A stretch of 64,000 bases of DNA from an uncultured Caulobacterales bacterium (GTDB lineage: Bacteria; Pseudomonadota; Alphaproteobacteria; Caulobacterales; Caulobacteraceae). Every line of letters starts with the position of its first letter. Position 1 is the stretch's first letter. Of the stretch, positions 49,251 through 57,454 are shown one piece after another. The DNA is taken from NCBI GenBank assembly GCA_903900155.1, contig CAIUMD010000114.1:62001-126000 (forward strand), given 5' to 3'. The notes under the pieces were generated by a model, which saw only the letters and a program-made list of their open reading frames with translations, had not been told where the DNA came from and made no database searches. Both the position numbers and the translations under genes were made by a program.

Positions 49251-50245
49251 GGGCGCTTGCGGTTCTGGGCGTCCTGGCGCTGACGGCGTGCAAACCGGCC
49301 CCCAAGGCTTGCCTGGCCGATCTGCCGGTCGCCGATCCGGCCCACCGCACGGCGGGGATGGTCCGGCTGGCCGGGGGCGAGTTCCTGATGGGCGCGGCGT
49401 CGCTGCGGCCCGAAGAGGGGCCGCCGCAGGCGGTGAAGGTCGCGCCGTTCCGGATCGACCGCACCGAGGTCACCAATGCCGCCTTCGCGCGGTTCGTCGA
49501 GGCCACGGGCTACCGCACCGTGGCCGAGCGGCCGCTCGATCCCGCGCGCTACGCCCAGCTGACGGCGGCGCAGCGGCGTCCGGCCTCGCTTGTCTTCGTG
49601 GGGGCGAAGGCGGCGAGGTCGGACGATCCCTCGGCCTGGTGGCAGGTCGTCCCCGGCGCGGACTGGCGTCATCCGACCGGGCCGGGCTCCAACATCCGGG
49701 GCAGGGACGCCTGGCCGGTGGTCCACATCGCCTGGGAGGACGCCATGGCCTATGCCCGTTGGCTGGGCCGCGACCTGCCGACCGAGGCCGAATGGGAGTA
49801 CGCCGCGCGCGGCGGCCTGGTTGGCAAGCGCTACGTCTGGGGCGACCAGCCTCAGGACGCCCAGCACCCGAAAGCCAATACCTGGCAGGGTCCGTTCCCC
49901 GCGCAGGATCTTGGGAACGATGGCTATAAGGCCAGTCCCGCGCCGGTCGGCTGCTATCCGCCCAACGGCTATGGCCTGGTCGACATGGCCGGCAATGTCT
50001 GGGAGTGGACCAAGGACTGGTTCCGGCCGGGCCTGGAGCCCGCCGAGGTGGTCGAGACCGGTGGTCCGTCGCAGGCGCGGGCGCTGGACCCTGACGAGCC
50101 CAATACGCCCAAGCACGTGGTCAAGGGCGGCTCGTTCCTGTGCGCCGACGACTTCTGCTTCCGCTACCGCCCAGCCGCGCGCACGCCGGGGCCGCCCGAC
50201 AGCGGGGCCTCGCACGTCGGCTTCCGCACGGTGCTGCGGGACTAG
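49238..50245 (+). CDS. Formylglycine-generating enzyme family lipoprotein
   Basis: The TTG at 49238 overlaps the sulfatase by 13 bp and gives 335 residues; no ATG is near. The N-terminus ALAVLGVLALTAC is a lipoprotein signal with Cys in the lipobox. The FGE-sulfatase domain follows: MVRLAGGEFLMG, RIDRTEVTNAAFARFV, WPVVHIAWEDAMAYARWLG, LPTEAEWEYAARGG, NVWEWTKDWF. The copper-site Cys pair of true FGEs is present in GGSFLCADDFCFRYRPAAR. It should oxidise the sulfatase cysteine to formylglycine. Lipid anchoring places it in the periplasm next to its membrane-bound client. Confidence 0.88.
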   Translation: MGQLRALAVLGVLALTACKPAPKACLADLPVADPAHRTAGMVRLAGGEFLMGAASLRPEEGPPQAVKVAPFRIDRTEVTNAAFARFVEATGYRTVAERPLDPARYAQLTAAQRRPASLVFVGAKAARSDDPSAWWQVVPGADWRHPTGPGSNIRGRDAWPVVHIAWEDAMAYARWLGRDLPTEAEWEYAARGGLVGKRYVWGDQPQDAQHPKANTWQGPFPAQDLGNDGYKASPAPVGCYPPNGYGLVDMAGNVWEWTKDWFRPGLEPAEVVETGGPSQARALDPDEPNTPKHVVKGGSFLCADDFCFRYRPAARTPGPPDSGASHVGFRTVLRD

Positions 50246-50248
50246 GGA

Positions 50249-50728
50249 CTAGTTCAGCGCGCCCGCCAGCTCCGGCTTCCACATCCGGTCGTCATTGTGC
50301 AGGTCGCGCGGCTCGAAGCCCTGCGCCGGACGGGTGCGGATGTTCAGCTGACCGGCCAGGCCCGCCTTGCGATGGTGCTCGATGGCGTGCATCTCGGGCG
50401 AGACGGCCATGGCCTGGAAGGCGGCCAGCGAGGGGTACTCGGCCAGGGCGACGGCGTCCCACAGGTCGTCGACCTCGCCCAGCAGCAAACCGGTGACCGC
50501 GCCGCTGTAGCGGATTCGCCCGCCCAGGGCCTCGATCAGCCCGGTGACGACCGCGCCGTAGCGGGCGTAGGCGTCACGCCCCGAGAGGTCGGCGTCGGAG
50601 CCGTCCTCGTACTCGGCCTTTTCCTTGAACTTCAACAGGTTGACCATCACGAACGGACCGTCATCCGGCGCGCCGAAGAAGTCTTCGAACTGGTCGGAGG
50701 ACGGGAAGACGGCGTTGACAACCTTCAT
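50249..50728 (-). CDS. DUF1330-family protein
   Basis: A 159-residue protein with the dimeric ferredoxin-like pattern of DUF1330: FVMVNLLKFKEKA, RDAYARYG, and VALAEYPSLAAFQAMA. Function is unknown; members often sit beside dehalogenases or hydrolases and may bind small ligands. It begins 71 bp after the haloalkane dehalogenase stop on the same strand, probably in one transcript. It ends 4 bp from the convergent FGE gene. Confidence 0.82.
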   Translation of the reverse strand: MKVVNAVFPSSDQFEDFFGAPDDGPFVMVNLLKFKEKAEYEDGSDADLSGRDAYARYGAVVTGLIEALGGRIRYSGAVTGLLLGEVDDLWDAVALAEYPSLAAFQAMAVSPEMHAIEHHRKAGLAGQLNIRTRPAQGFEPRDLHNDDRMWKPELAGALN

Positions 50729-50751
50729 TCAGCGGGCTCCGCGAACGCTCT

Positions 50752-50788
50752 GGGTCGCACGGTGAGCGGCGCGACCCCAAAACGGGGT
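50752..50788. repeat. Overlapping alternative hairpins
   Basis: GGGTCGC (50752-50758) pairs with GCGACCC (50771-50777), and ACCCC (50774-50778) pairs with GGGGT (50784-50788). The two hairpins share bases and cannot form together. They lie between the dehalogenase and the DUF1330 gene on the minus-strand transcript. They could be a weak attenuator or merely chance in GC-rich DNA. Confidence 0.4.
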
Positions 50789-50799
50789 ATACGGTGAAG

Positions 50800-51732
50800 T
50801 CAGAGGGTTTCCAGCGCATCCGAACTGGAAACGGGTACTGACCCCGCCAAGGCGTCCAGCAGAGCGGCGATTTCGCCGGGACTATCCTCCTGGATGAAGT
50901 GCGCGCCCTTCAATGTCGTGTGGGCGACATTTTTTGCCCCCGGCACGCGGGTCTGGAACACGGTCTCCCCGCCGCGCGTGATCGGGTCGGCGTCGCTGAA
51001 GGCGGTGACGAACGGTTTGTCGAAGCGCTCCAGCACCTGCCACGCGGCCTTGTTTTCGGCCACCGAGGCGTGTTCGGGCGTGATCGGCGCCAGGGCGGGG
51101 AAAATCCGCGCGCCTTCCTTGTAGGTCTCGTCGGGGAAAGGGGCGTCGTAGGCGGCGCGCTCGGCGTCCGTCAGCTCGCGCGCCGTTCCGCCGTTCAGGA
51201 TGAAGCCGATCGGAAGCTCAGGAACGTTCTGGCTGAAGTTCAGCCAGGCCTCGAAACCCTCGCTCTTGCCTGCGCCGATCGGCAGGCCGGTGTTGGAGAC
51301 GACCACGGCGGCGAACCGCTCGGGGAAGGCCGCCACCAGCCGCAGGCCGATCAGCCCGCCCCAGTCCTGACAGAACAGGACGATGTCGGTCAGTTCGTTG
51401 CGGACCAGCCAGTCGCTCATCCACTCGACGTGCCGCTCGTAGGTGTAGTCGGTGCGGGCGGCCGGTTTGTCGGAGCGGCCAAAGCCCACCAGGTCCGGCG
51501 CGATCGCCCGGCGGCCGCGCTTGGTCAGGTCGGCGATGACGTGGCGGTAGAGATAGGCCCACGAGGGCTCGCCATGCATCAGCAGGATGGGACGCTGGTC
51601 CTTGGGACCTTCGTCGACATGGTGGATGCGCAGCGCCGTGCCGTCGGCGTCGAACACCGGGGTGTAGCGCGGCGCATGGGGCCAGTCGGCCAGGTTCTCA
51701 AACCGGTCGTCCAGCGTCCGCAACACGTCCAT
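50800..51732 (-). CDS. Haloalkane dehalogenase
   Basis: The ATG at 51732, with GAGGGA in front, gives 310 residues, the length of Xanthobacter DhlA. Active-site features: HGEPSW (oxyanion Glu55), CQDWGGLIG with the nucleophile Asp123 and halide-binding Trp124, a [10 protein letters not shown] acid region, and [10 protein letters not shown] with the catalytic His. This is the subfamily I arrangement. It hydrolyses a carbon-halogen bond to an alcohol and halide. An upstream ATG at 51753 is possible. It is divergent from an MBL hydrolase gene across a strong palindrome. Confidence 0.87.
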   Translation of the reverse strand: MDVLRTLDDRFENLADWPHAPRYTPVFDADGTALRIHHVDEGPKDQRPILLMHGEPSWAYLYRHVIADLTKRGRRAIAPDLVGFGRSDKPAARTDYTYERHVEWMSDWLVRNELTDIVLFCQDWGGLIGLRLVAAFPERFAAVVVSNTGLPIGAGKSEGFEAWLNFSQNVPELPIGFILNGGTARELTDAERAAYDAPFPDETYKEGARIFPALAPITPEHASVAENKAAWQVLERFDKPFVTAFSDADPITRGGETVFQTRVPGAKNVAHTTLKGAHFIQEDSPGEIAALLDALAGSVPVSSSDALETL

Positions 51733-51761
51733 GGCGTTCCCTCGCATCCGCATGTCGGATT

Positions 51762-51788
51762 CATATTGACACTATGAGTGTCATTATG
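51762..51788. promoter_or_regulatory. 27-bp inverted repeat, probable operator
   Basis: Twelve-base arms with one mismatch around ATG: the inner part TGACACT-ATG-AGTGTCA is perfect, and outer CATA/TATG extend it. It is centred between the divergent dehalogenase (51732) and MBL (51834) genes in an AT-rich patch, where a TetR-type dimer would block both promoters. A TetR gene follows the MBL gene, 1.2 kb away. Confidence 0.7.
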
Positions 51789-51833
51789 TGGTCATTCGGT
51801 CAAGGCTCGCGATGAAGACGAGGGGAGGCGAAC

Positions 51834-52931
51834 ATGCGCAAGGTCTGGATCGGTCTTGGCGTTGTCGGTGTCTTTGCGGCGCTGGTCGCAGGCGGCGGCT
51901 GGCTAATGCGCGGTCGCCTGGCCGAGGCGGGGATGAGCAAGGTCTATCGGCAGATCATGGCCGAGGACCCGATCGCCGCGCTGCCGGACGGGCTGCATGT
52001 CGGCCTGTGTGGTTCGGGCTCGCCCATGGCCGACCCGACGCGCAGCGGCCCTTGCGTGGCGGTGGTGGCGGGCAGGGACCTGTTCGTCGTCGACTCCGGG
52101 CCGGGCTCGACCCGCAACCTGCTGCTGATGAACCTGCCGCCGCCGCGCGTCTCGGACGTCTTCCTGACCCACTACCACTCCGACCACATCGGCGACCTGG
52201 GCGAGCTGATGCTGCAGCGCTGGGCGGCCGGGGCGGCGAAGGCCCCGCTGCCGATCCACGGCCCGCCAGGGCTGGGGCCGGTGGTGGACGGCCTACAGGA
52301 GGCCTATGGCCCCGATCGTGGCTATCGCATCGCCCACCACGGCGAGGCCGTCGCGCCGCCGTCCGGCTTCGGCGGGGCGTCGCATGCCTTCACCGCCGAC
52401 CCGAACGCGCCCGACGTACTGGTGCTGGAGAAGCCGAACCTGAAGGTCTGGGCCTTTCCCGTCTCGCACTATCCGGTTCAGGGGGCTGTCGGCTACCGCT
52501 TCGAATACAAGGGCCGCAGCGTCGTGATCAGCGGCGACACCGGGCCGTCCGAACGCCTGGTTCGAGCGTCCAAGGGCGCCGACCTGCTGCTGCACGAGGG
52601 CCTGGCGCCGAACCTGGTGGCCGACCAGCGCGCGGCGGCCCTGGCGGCGGGGCGCGAGAACTATGCCCGCATCTTCCACGATATCCTCAGCTACCACACC
52701 CCGCCCGAGGTGGCCGCGCGCGAGGCCAAGGAGGCTGGCGTCAAGGCGCTGATGTTCTACCACATCATCCCGCCGCTGCCGGTCAAGGCGCTGGAGGGAC
52801 CGTTCCTGGGGCGCTCGCGGGCCATCTTCGGCGGGCCGCTGAAGGTCGGTCACGACGGCGACTTCGCCTCCCTGCCGGCGGGCGGCCGGGACATCCTATG
52901 GTCGAACCGGCTGAACCTTCTTCCGTTTTAA
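51834..52931 (+). CDS. MBL-fold metal-dependent hydrolase, membrane-anchored
   Basis: A 365-residue protein with an N-terminal hydrophobic segment (IGLGVVGVFAALVAGGGWL) that may be a signal anchor. The metallo-beta-lactamase motif is THYHSDHIGD, with later ligands in SHYPVQG, ISGDTGPS and FYHIIPP. Spacing resembles RNase Z/arylsulfatase-type MBL proteins. AGGGGAGG before the ATG is a strong ribosome site. It is divergent from the dehalogenase and probably in one transcript with the TetR gene. The substrate is not evident. Confidence 0.84.
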   Translation: MRKVWIGLGVVGVFAALVAGGGWLMRGRLAEAGMSKVYRQIMAEDPIAALPDGLHVGLCGSGSPMADPTRSGPCVAVVAGRDLFVVDSGPGSTRNLLLMNLPPPRVSDVFLTHYHSDHIGDLGELMLQRWAAGAAKAPLPIHGPPGLGPVVDGLQEAYGPDRGYRIAHHGEAVAPPSGFGGASHAFTADPNAPDVLVLEKPNLKVWAFPVSHYPVQGAVGYRFEYKGRSVVISGDTGPSERLVRASKGADLLLHEGLAPNLVADQRAAALAAGRENYARIFHDILSYHTPPEVAAREAKEAGVKALMFYHIIPPLPVKALEGPFLGRSRAIFGGPLKVGHDGDFASLPAGGRDILWSNRLNLLPF

Positions 52932-52988
52932 GTGGCCGAGCGCGCATGGTCGGTCTACTCAAGCAGAGCAGCAGGGAGAAACCGGATC

Positions 52989-53624
52989 GTGAGCGCCGCC
53001 AAGCGCCAAGTCCATCCAGACGTCGAGGCGCCATCCCCAAAGGGCGTGGAGGCGGATGGTCGCCGCCGCCGCTCGCAGGACAGCCGCGCCCGCATCGTCG
53101 CCGCCATGCTGGAACTGGTCCGCGAAGGTGATCCCTCGCCGTCGGCCGAGCTGGTCGCCACGCGCGCCGATGTCGGCCTGCGCACGGTCTTCCGCCACTT
53201 CAAGGACCTGGAGAGCCTGTACCGCGAGATGTCGGCGGTGATCGAGGCCGAGCTGATGGCCTTGGTCCACACCCCCTTCAAGGGCGTCACTTGGCGTGAG
53301 CGGGTGCTGGAACTGGTCGAGCGGCGAGGCGGCGCCTACGAAAAGGTCGGACCGTTCAAGCGGGCCTCGGAGGCTCACCGCCATCATTCGCCGGCCCTGG
53401 CGCTGGACAGCGCCAAGATGGTCGAGATTTCGCGCGAAATCCTGCGCCGCCAACTGCCGCCGGAACTGGCCGAGGACCGCGTCCGCTTCGAAGCGATCGA
53501 CATGCTGCTCAGCTTCGACGCCTGGAACCGGCTGCGCCGCGACCAGGACCTGTCGCCCAAGCGCGCGACCGAGGTGCTGCAGGCGATGATCGACGCGTTG
53601 CTGGATGCGCCGCTCGAGGACTAA
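52989..53624 (+). CDS. TetR-family regulator
   Basis: The GTG at 52989, behind AGGGAG, gives 211 residues; a GTG at 52932 would add 19. The HTH is readable in SRARIVAAMLELV, ELVATRADVGLRTVFRHF and KDLESLYREM. The C-terminal ligand domain shows no recognised pattern. It lies 57 bp after the MBL gene and probably controls the palindrome at 51762-51788. The inducer may be the substrate of the dehalogenase, MBL or sulfatase genes. Confidence 0.85.
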   Translation: MSAAKRQVHPDVEAPSPKGVEADGRRRRSQDSRARIVAAMLELVREGDPSPSAELVATRADVGLRTVFRHFKDLESLYREMSAVIEAELMALVHTPFKGVTWRERVLELVERRGGAYEKVGPFKRASEAHRHHSPALALDSAKMVEISREILRRQLPPELAEDRVRFEAIDMLLSFDAWNRLRRDQDLSPKRATEVLQAMIDALLDAPLED

Positions 53625-53657
53625 AGGCCAAGATTAGCTTTTGATGGAAGTGGGATC

Positions 53658-53689
53658 GCCGGTCGGAGCTGCTCAATTCTCCGACCGGC
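53658..53689. terminator. Long GC hairpin after the TetR gene
   Basis: A perfect 11-bp stem (GCCGGTCGGAG / CTCCGACCGGC) with a 10-base loop, 34 bases after the TetR stop. No T-run follows, so it may be a processing or Rho-assisted end rather than a classical terminator. The remaining bases to 53936 form the leader of the next gene; I saw no gene there. A GTTCC-G-GGAAC inverted repeat lies near 53874-53884. Confidence 0.5.
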
Positions 53690-53936
53690 AGGTCCGTCGA
53701 CGTAAGGGGCTGCCGACGTCCTCCGTCTGGTAGACGTCTCCGCAAACGTTCTCCCTCCAAGGTTTTTGCGCTCGATTTGAGTTTTCCGTTCAAGCCTTGC
53801 GTGTCGGCTCCTGTCACATCCTGGCAGCAGCGCGCGGTTAGCGTTCTTGTCAGGGCGCGGCGGAACACCGAGGTTCCGGGAACGTTGTCGTCGCCTGGGC
53901 CTGAAGCTTGGCCCGCTCTTCCCGCAGGAGTGCTCA

Positions 53937-56111
53937 ATGACCCCGGACGATATGCCCGCGATGACCGTCGCGGAGTGTGACCCCGAGGCTTCTGGAGAAG
54001 CGCTCGTCGATCGCTACCGGATGGTGCGCCGACGCACCGAGGCCCTGGCCGCGCCGCTCTCGCCTGAGGACCAGGCGGCCCAGTCGATGCCGGACGCCAG
54101 TCCGACCAAATGGCACCGAGGGCATACGACCTGGTTCTTCGAGACCTTCCTGCTGGCGCCGTTCCTGCCGGGCTACAAGGTCTATGACCCGGCGTTCGGC
54201 TATCTGTTCAATTCGTACTACGAGGCCGTCGGTCCGCGGCAGCCGCGCCCGCAGCGGGGCCTGCTGACCCGTCCGTCGGTTCAGCAGGTCGGCGCTTATC
54301 GCGCCCATGTCGACGCGGCCATGGTCCGTCTGCTGGACGGCCCGCTGACGCCCGAGATTCGCGAGCGCGTCGAACTGGGCTTGAACCACGAGGAGCAGCA
54401 CCAGGAGCTGATCCTGATGGACATCCTGCATCTCTTCGCCCAGTCGCCGCTGAGCCCGGCCTACCAGCCCGGCGCCGCGCCGGCGCGGCCGGATCCCGGT
54501 CCGCAGCGTTTCCACCGCTTCGCCGGCGGGCTCGTGGAGATCGGCGCCTGCCAGGCCGGTTTCGCCTTCGACAACGAGCGCCCCCGCCACAAGACCTATG
54601 TCGCGCCGTTCCGACTGTCGGACCGGCTGGTGACCAACGGCGAGTGGCTGGCCTTCATCGAGGCCGGCGGCTACGGCCGCGCCGACCTGTGGCTGTCCGA
54701 GGGCTGGGCCACGGTCAACGCCGAGGGCTGGGAGGCGCCCGGCTACTGGCGCCGTGACGAGGCCGGCGCCTGGACCACCATGACCCTGCGCGGGCGCCAT
54801 CCGGTCGATCCGAACGCGCCGGTCGTGCATGTCAGCTACTACGAGGCCGCCGCCTATGCCGCCTGGAGCGGCCGTCGCCTGCCGACCGAGGCCGAGTGGG
54901 AGGCCGCCGCCACCGCCACCGGCATGACCGCCCTGCGCCAGCTCTATGGCGGCGCCTGGCAGTGGACCGCCAGCGCTTACGGCGCCTATCCCGGCTTCAA
55001 GCCCGGCCCCGGCGCGCTGGGCGAGTACAACGGCAAGTTCATGGTCAGCCAGATGACCCTGCGCGGCGGCTGCGAGGCCACGCCGCCGGGGCATACGCGC
55101 TCGACCTATCGCAACTTCTTCCATCCGGGCGGCCGCTGGATGTTCGCCGGCCTGCGCCTGGCCGACGACGATCGCCTGAGCGAGGTCAAACCGGGCGACA
55201 GCTTCCTGGGCGAGGTGGTGGCGGGCCTGTCGGCGACGCCCAAGACCCTGCCGGCCAAGTACTTCTACGACGCCGAGGGCTCGCGCTTGTTCGAGGCGAT
55301 CTGCGAACTGCCGGAATACTATCTGACCCGCACCGAGACGGCGCTGCTGCGCCGGATCGCGCCCGAGATCGCCGCGCGCATCCCGGACGGCGCGGCCCTG
55401 GTCGAGTTCGGCAGCGGGGCCAGCACCAAGACCCGCATCGTGCTGGACGCCGCGCCGCAGATCGCCGTCTACGCGCCGATCGACATCAGCCCGACCGCCC
55501 TGGACGAGGCCGCCGCCAGCCTGCGCAAGGCCTATCCAAACCTGGCCGTGGCCCCGCTGGTCGACGACTTCACCAAGGCCATGACGCTGCCGGCGGGGGC
55601 CAAGGGCCACACGCCCGTCGGCTTCTTCCCCGGTTCGACCATTGGCAATTTCGCGCCGGACGAGGCCGAGGCGCTGTTGCGCCAGGCGCGGGCGCTGCTG
55701 GGCGAGGGTTCGCTGTTCATCGTCGGGGCCGATGTCGCCAAGGACCCGGCCGTGCTGATCCCGGCCTATGACGACGCCCAGGGCGTGACGGCGGCGTTCA
55801 ACCGCAACGTCCTCGTGCACATCAACCGGGAACTGGGCGGGACCTTCGATCCGGCCGCCTTCGCCCACAAGGCGGTGTGGAACGCCGACGAGAGCCGCAT
55901 CGAGATGCATCTGGAAAGCACGCGCGACCAGATCGTCATGGTCGGCGACTACGGCTTCCGCTTCACCGCCGGCGAGACCATCCACACCGAAAACTCGTAC
56001 AAGTATCCGGCCGAGGCCTTTGAGCAGATCGCCCGGCAGGCCGGCTGGACCGTGGCCCAGCGCTGGGTCAGCGAGGATCCGGCCTTCGCGGTCTACGCGC
56101 TCACGGCCTGA
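53937..56111 (+). CDS. Fused EgtB-EgtD ergothioneine biosynthesis protein
   Basis: The ATG at 53937 with GCAGGAG in front gives 724 residues. Residues 20-180 are the DinB-like part of EgtB with the iron ligands His60 (TKWHRGH), His151 and His155 (NHEEQHQE). Residues about 190-430 are the FGE-like part (LPTEAEWEAA, MTLRGGCEATPP, YRNFFHPGGRW). Residues about 440-724 are the EgtD histidine methyltransferase (KYFYDAEGSRLFEAI, LVEFGSGASTKTR, GFFPGSTIGNF). Together they trimethylate histidine and add sulfur as the sulfoxide. Fungal Egt1 is fused in the opposite order. No EgtE-type lyase gene is adjacent. Confidence 0.9.
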   Translation: MTPDDMPAMTVAECDPEASGEALVDRYRMVRRRTEALAAPLSPEDQAAQSMPDASPTKWHRGHTTWFFETFLLAPFLPGYKVYDPAFGYLFNSYYEAVGPRQPRPQRGLLTRPSVQQVGAYRAHVDAAMVRLLDGPLTPEIRERVELGLNHEEQHQELILMDILHLFAQSPLSPAYQPGAAPARPDPGPQRFHRFAGGLVEIGACQAGFAFDNERPRHKTYVAPFRLSDRLVTNGEWLAFIEAGGYGRADLWLSEGWATVNAEGWEAPGYWRRDEAGAWTTMTLRGRHPVDPNAPVVHVSYYEAAAYAAWSGRRLPTEAEWEAAATATGMTALRQLYGGAWQWTASAYGAYPGFKPGPGALGEYNGKFMVSQMTLRGGCEATPPGHTRSTYRNFFHPGGRWMFAGLRLADDDRLSEVKPGDSFLGEVVAGLSATPKTLPAKYFYDAEGSRLFEAICELPEYYLTRTETALLRRIAPEIAARIPDGAALVEFGSGASTKTRIVLDAAPQIAVYAPIDISPTALDEAAASLRKAYPNLAVAPLVDDFTKAMTLPAGAKGHTPVGFFPGSTIGNFAPDEAEALLRQARALLGEGSLFIVGADVAKDPAVLIPAYDDAQGVTAAFNRNVLVHINRELGGTFDPAAFAHKAVWNADESRIEMHLESTRDQIVMVGDYGFRFTAGETIHTENSYKYPAEAFEQIARQAGWTVAQRWVSEDPAFAVYALTA

Positions 56112-56127
56112 GATATACGCGCGAAAA

Positions 56128-56160
56128 CGCGCCGATTCCGAAGATCGGGACCGGCGCGTC
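56128..56160. terminator. Terminator between the egtBD fusion and the KGG gene
   Basis: ACGCGCCG pairs with CGGCGCGT around a 17-base loop, 17 bases after the EgtBD stop, with GAAAA just left of the stem. Convergent genes on both sides make it a likely shared terminator. Confidence 0.6.
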
Positions 56161-56185
56161 TGGGATCGTGTTCCGCTTGTCGCCC

Positions 56186-56392
56186 TTAGAGGGCGCGTTC
56201 GCCGGGCCGACCGCCGCGCGAGGACGAACCGCCCTTGCGTCCGGCGTTGGCCGCCAGGTCTCGATCCTTGGCGAAGCTGCGCTTTTCGCTGGGCACGCTA
56301 GCTCCGCCCTTCCTGGCGATTTCGCGGCGGCGTTCCGGGTCCATGGCGGCGAAACCGCGACGACCGCGGGGACGTTCGCTATCGATGTCCAT
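56186..56392 (-). CDS. Small KGG-repeat stress protein
   Basis: A 68-residue hydrophilic protein with two copies of the KGG motif of stress-induced con-10-like proteins: RRGFAAMDPERRREIARKGG and later DLAANAGRKGGSSSRGG. It is Gly-, Arg- and Ser-rich with no hydrophobic core and is probably disordered. Family members accumulate in stationary phase, acid or desiccation stress. The gene is convergent with egtBD. Confidence 0.8.
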   Translation of the reverse strand: MDIDSERPRGRRGFAAMDPERRREIARKGGASVPSEKRSFAKDRDLAANAGRKGGSSSRGGRPGERAL

Positions 56393-56430
56393 GTGGGGGC
56401 TCCTGGTCGGGTCTAGTACTGGGCGGACGT

Positions 56431-56574
56431 TCAGGTCGCGGCGCCATAGGGACGGTCGTCCCCTGGATCGACCGGCGGCGAGGTGGGGGGCTCCTCGACG
56501 GGGATGACGCCGGGCTCGTACTCGGGCGGTTTAGGCTCGGGCGGAGGCGGGGAGTCTGGGTCGGTCACTGGCAT
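56431..56574 (-). CDS. Small proline/acid-rich hypothetical protein
   Basis: The ATG at 56574 follows AGGAAACG and gives 47 residues of low complexity: PPPPEPKPPEYEPG and PPTSPPVDPGDD. It has no hydrophobic segment and no known domain. The good ribosome site and codon bias suggest it is real. It lies 38 bp before the KGG gene and may be cotranscribed. An upstream ATG at 56625 is less likely. Confidence 0.5.
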   Translation of the reverse strand: MPVTDPDSPPPPEPKPPEYEPGVIPVEEPPTSPPVDPGDDRPYGAAT

Positions 56575-56686
56575 CGTTTCCTGAGCGTTCCGGTGAAGTA
56601 ACCAGTGAAGACGCTTTCGGTTCACCCCCAGATCACACTAATTACGCCGCACCGGGACGAGCCGGCTGTTAAGGAGTCGTCGGAGA

Positions 56687-57355
56687 ATGACCCGAAAGTC
56701 CAAGCAGATGGTCGATCGCGCCGTATCCCACTGGCGTCTCGCGGCCGGTTTGGCGGCCGGAATAATCGTCTGGAGCGGCGCGAAATATTTCGGAGCGCCG
56801 CGCGGTTCGCACCTGTTGCTGGGCTGGGACGGCGCGGCCCTGGTCTATCTGCTGACCAGCTGGTCGTTGTTTCTGAGGGCCGACGAGGCCAAGGTCCGTC
56901 TGCGCGCCGCCCAGGAGGACGAGGGCGTGCCGATCCTGCTCTTGATCGTCCTGGCCGCCATCGTGGCCAGCCTGGGCGCCGTGGTCGACGCCATGATCGT
57001 CGCCAAGGCCGCGGCCGGCGTGACCAAGGCCTTCATCGGCGCCTGCGCTGGCGTGACTTTGGTGCTGTCGTGGCTGGTGCTGCAGTCGGCCTTCGTCCTG
57101 CACTACGCCCATCGCCACTTCGGCGACGGGAAAGGGAAGGGCGGCATCGGCTTTCCGGGCGAACCGCCGACCAGCTATATGGACTTCGCCTATCTGGCCT
57201 TCAGCGTGGGGGCGACCTTCCAGGTCTCGGACAACACCATCCTGACCTCGAAGCTGCGCAAGCTGGTCACGGCCCACGCCGCGGCGGCCTATTTCTACAA
57301 CACCGCGATCCTGGCCCTGGGCATCAACATCATCGCGGGCCTGATCGGCGGCTAG
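56687..57355 (+). CDS. DUF1345 integral membrane protein
   Basis: A 222-residue protein with about five membrane segments (GLAAGIIVWSGAKYF, GWDGAALVYLLTSW, LLLIVLAAIVASLGAVV, a long segment near 120-140, and a last one ending IIAGLIGG). DUF1345 motifs are WDGAALVYL, RAAQEDEG, HYAHRHF and DFAYLAFSVGATFQVSD. The function is unknown; the DFAYxxxxxGxxxQxSD run resembles a channel-like motif. AAGGAGTC precedes the ATG. It is followed at once by two palindromic repeats. Confidence 0.85.
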   Translation: MTRKSKQMVDRAVSHWRLAAGLAAGIIVWSGAKYFGAPRGSHLLLGWDGAALVYLLTSWSLFLRADEAKVRLRAAQEDEGVPILLLIVLAAIVASLGAVVDAMIVAKAAAGVTKAFIGACAGVTLVLSWLVLQSAFVLHYAHRHFGDGKGKGGIGFPGEPPTSYMDFAYLAFSVGATFQVSDNTILTSKLRKLVTAHAAAAYFYNTAILALGINIIAGLIGG

Positions 57356-57401
57356 AGCCCTTTCCGATCTGATCGAAACGATCAGTCGGATAAAAAGGGC
57401 T
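57356..57401. repeat. Intergenic palindromic element 1
   Basis: AGCCCTTT (57356-57363) pairs with AAAGGGCT (57394-57401). Inside, CTGATCG (57369-57375) pairs with CGATCAG (57379-57385) and CCGA with TCGG, leaving one bulge. It begins at the DUF1345 stop codon. Similar GATC-rich hairpins are dispersed in alphaproteobacterial genomes; here it may also act as a terminator. Confidence 0.7.
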
Positions 57402-57417
57402 TGAAATCAAATACCTG

Positions 57418-57454
57418 GAGCATTTCATCGATCCGTTCGGATCGCAAAATGCTC
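57418..57454. repeat. Intergenic palindromic element 2
   Basis: GAGCATTT (57418-57425) pairs with AAATGCTC (57447-57454), and inside CGATCCG pairs with CGGATCG around TT. It ends on the stop of the EF-hand gene. Together with element 1 it fills the space between convergent genes. The GAGCATTT/GATCC type hairpin is a familiar repeat in Caulobacter-like genomes, from memory. Confidence 0.7.

Noticed and set aside
53870..53890. Possible LexA (SOS) box before the EgtB-EgtD gene
   Set aside because: The first GTTC has GTTG, not GTTC, after seven bases, and ergothioneine synthesis is not an expected SOS target.
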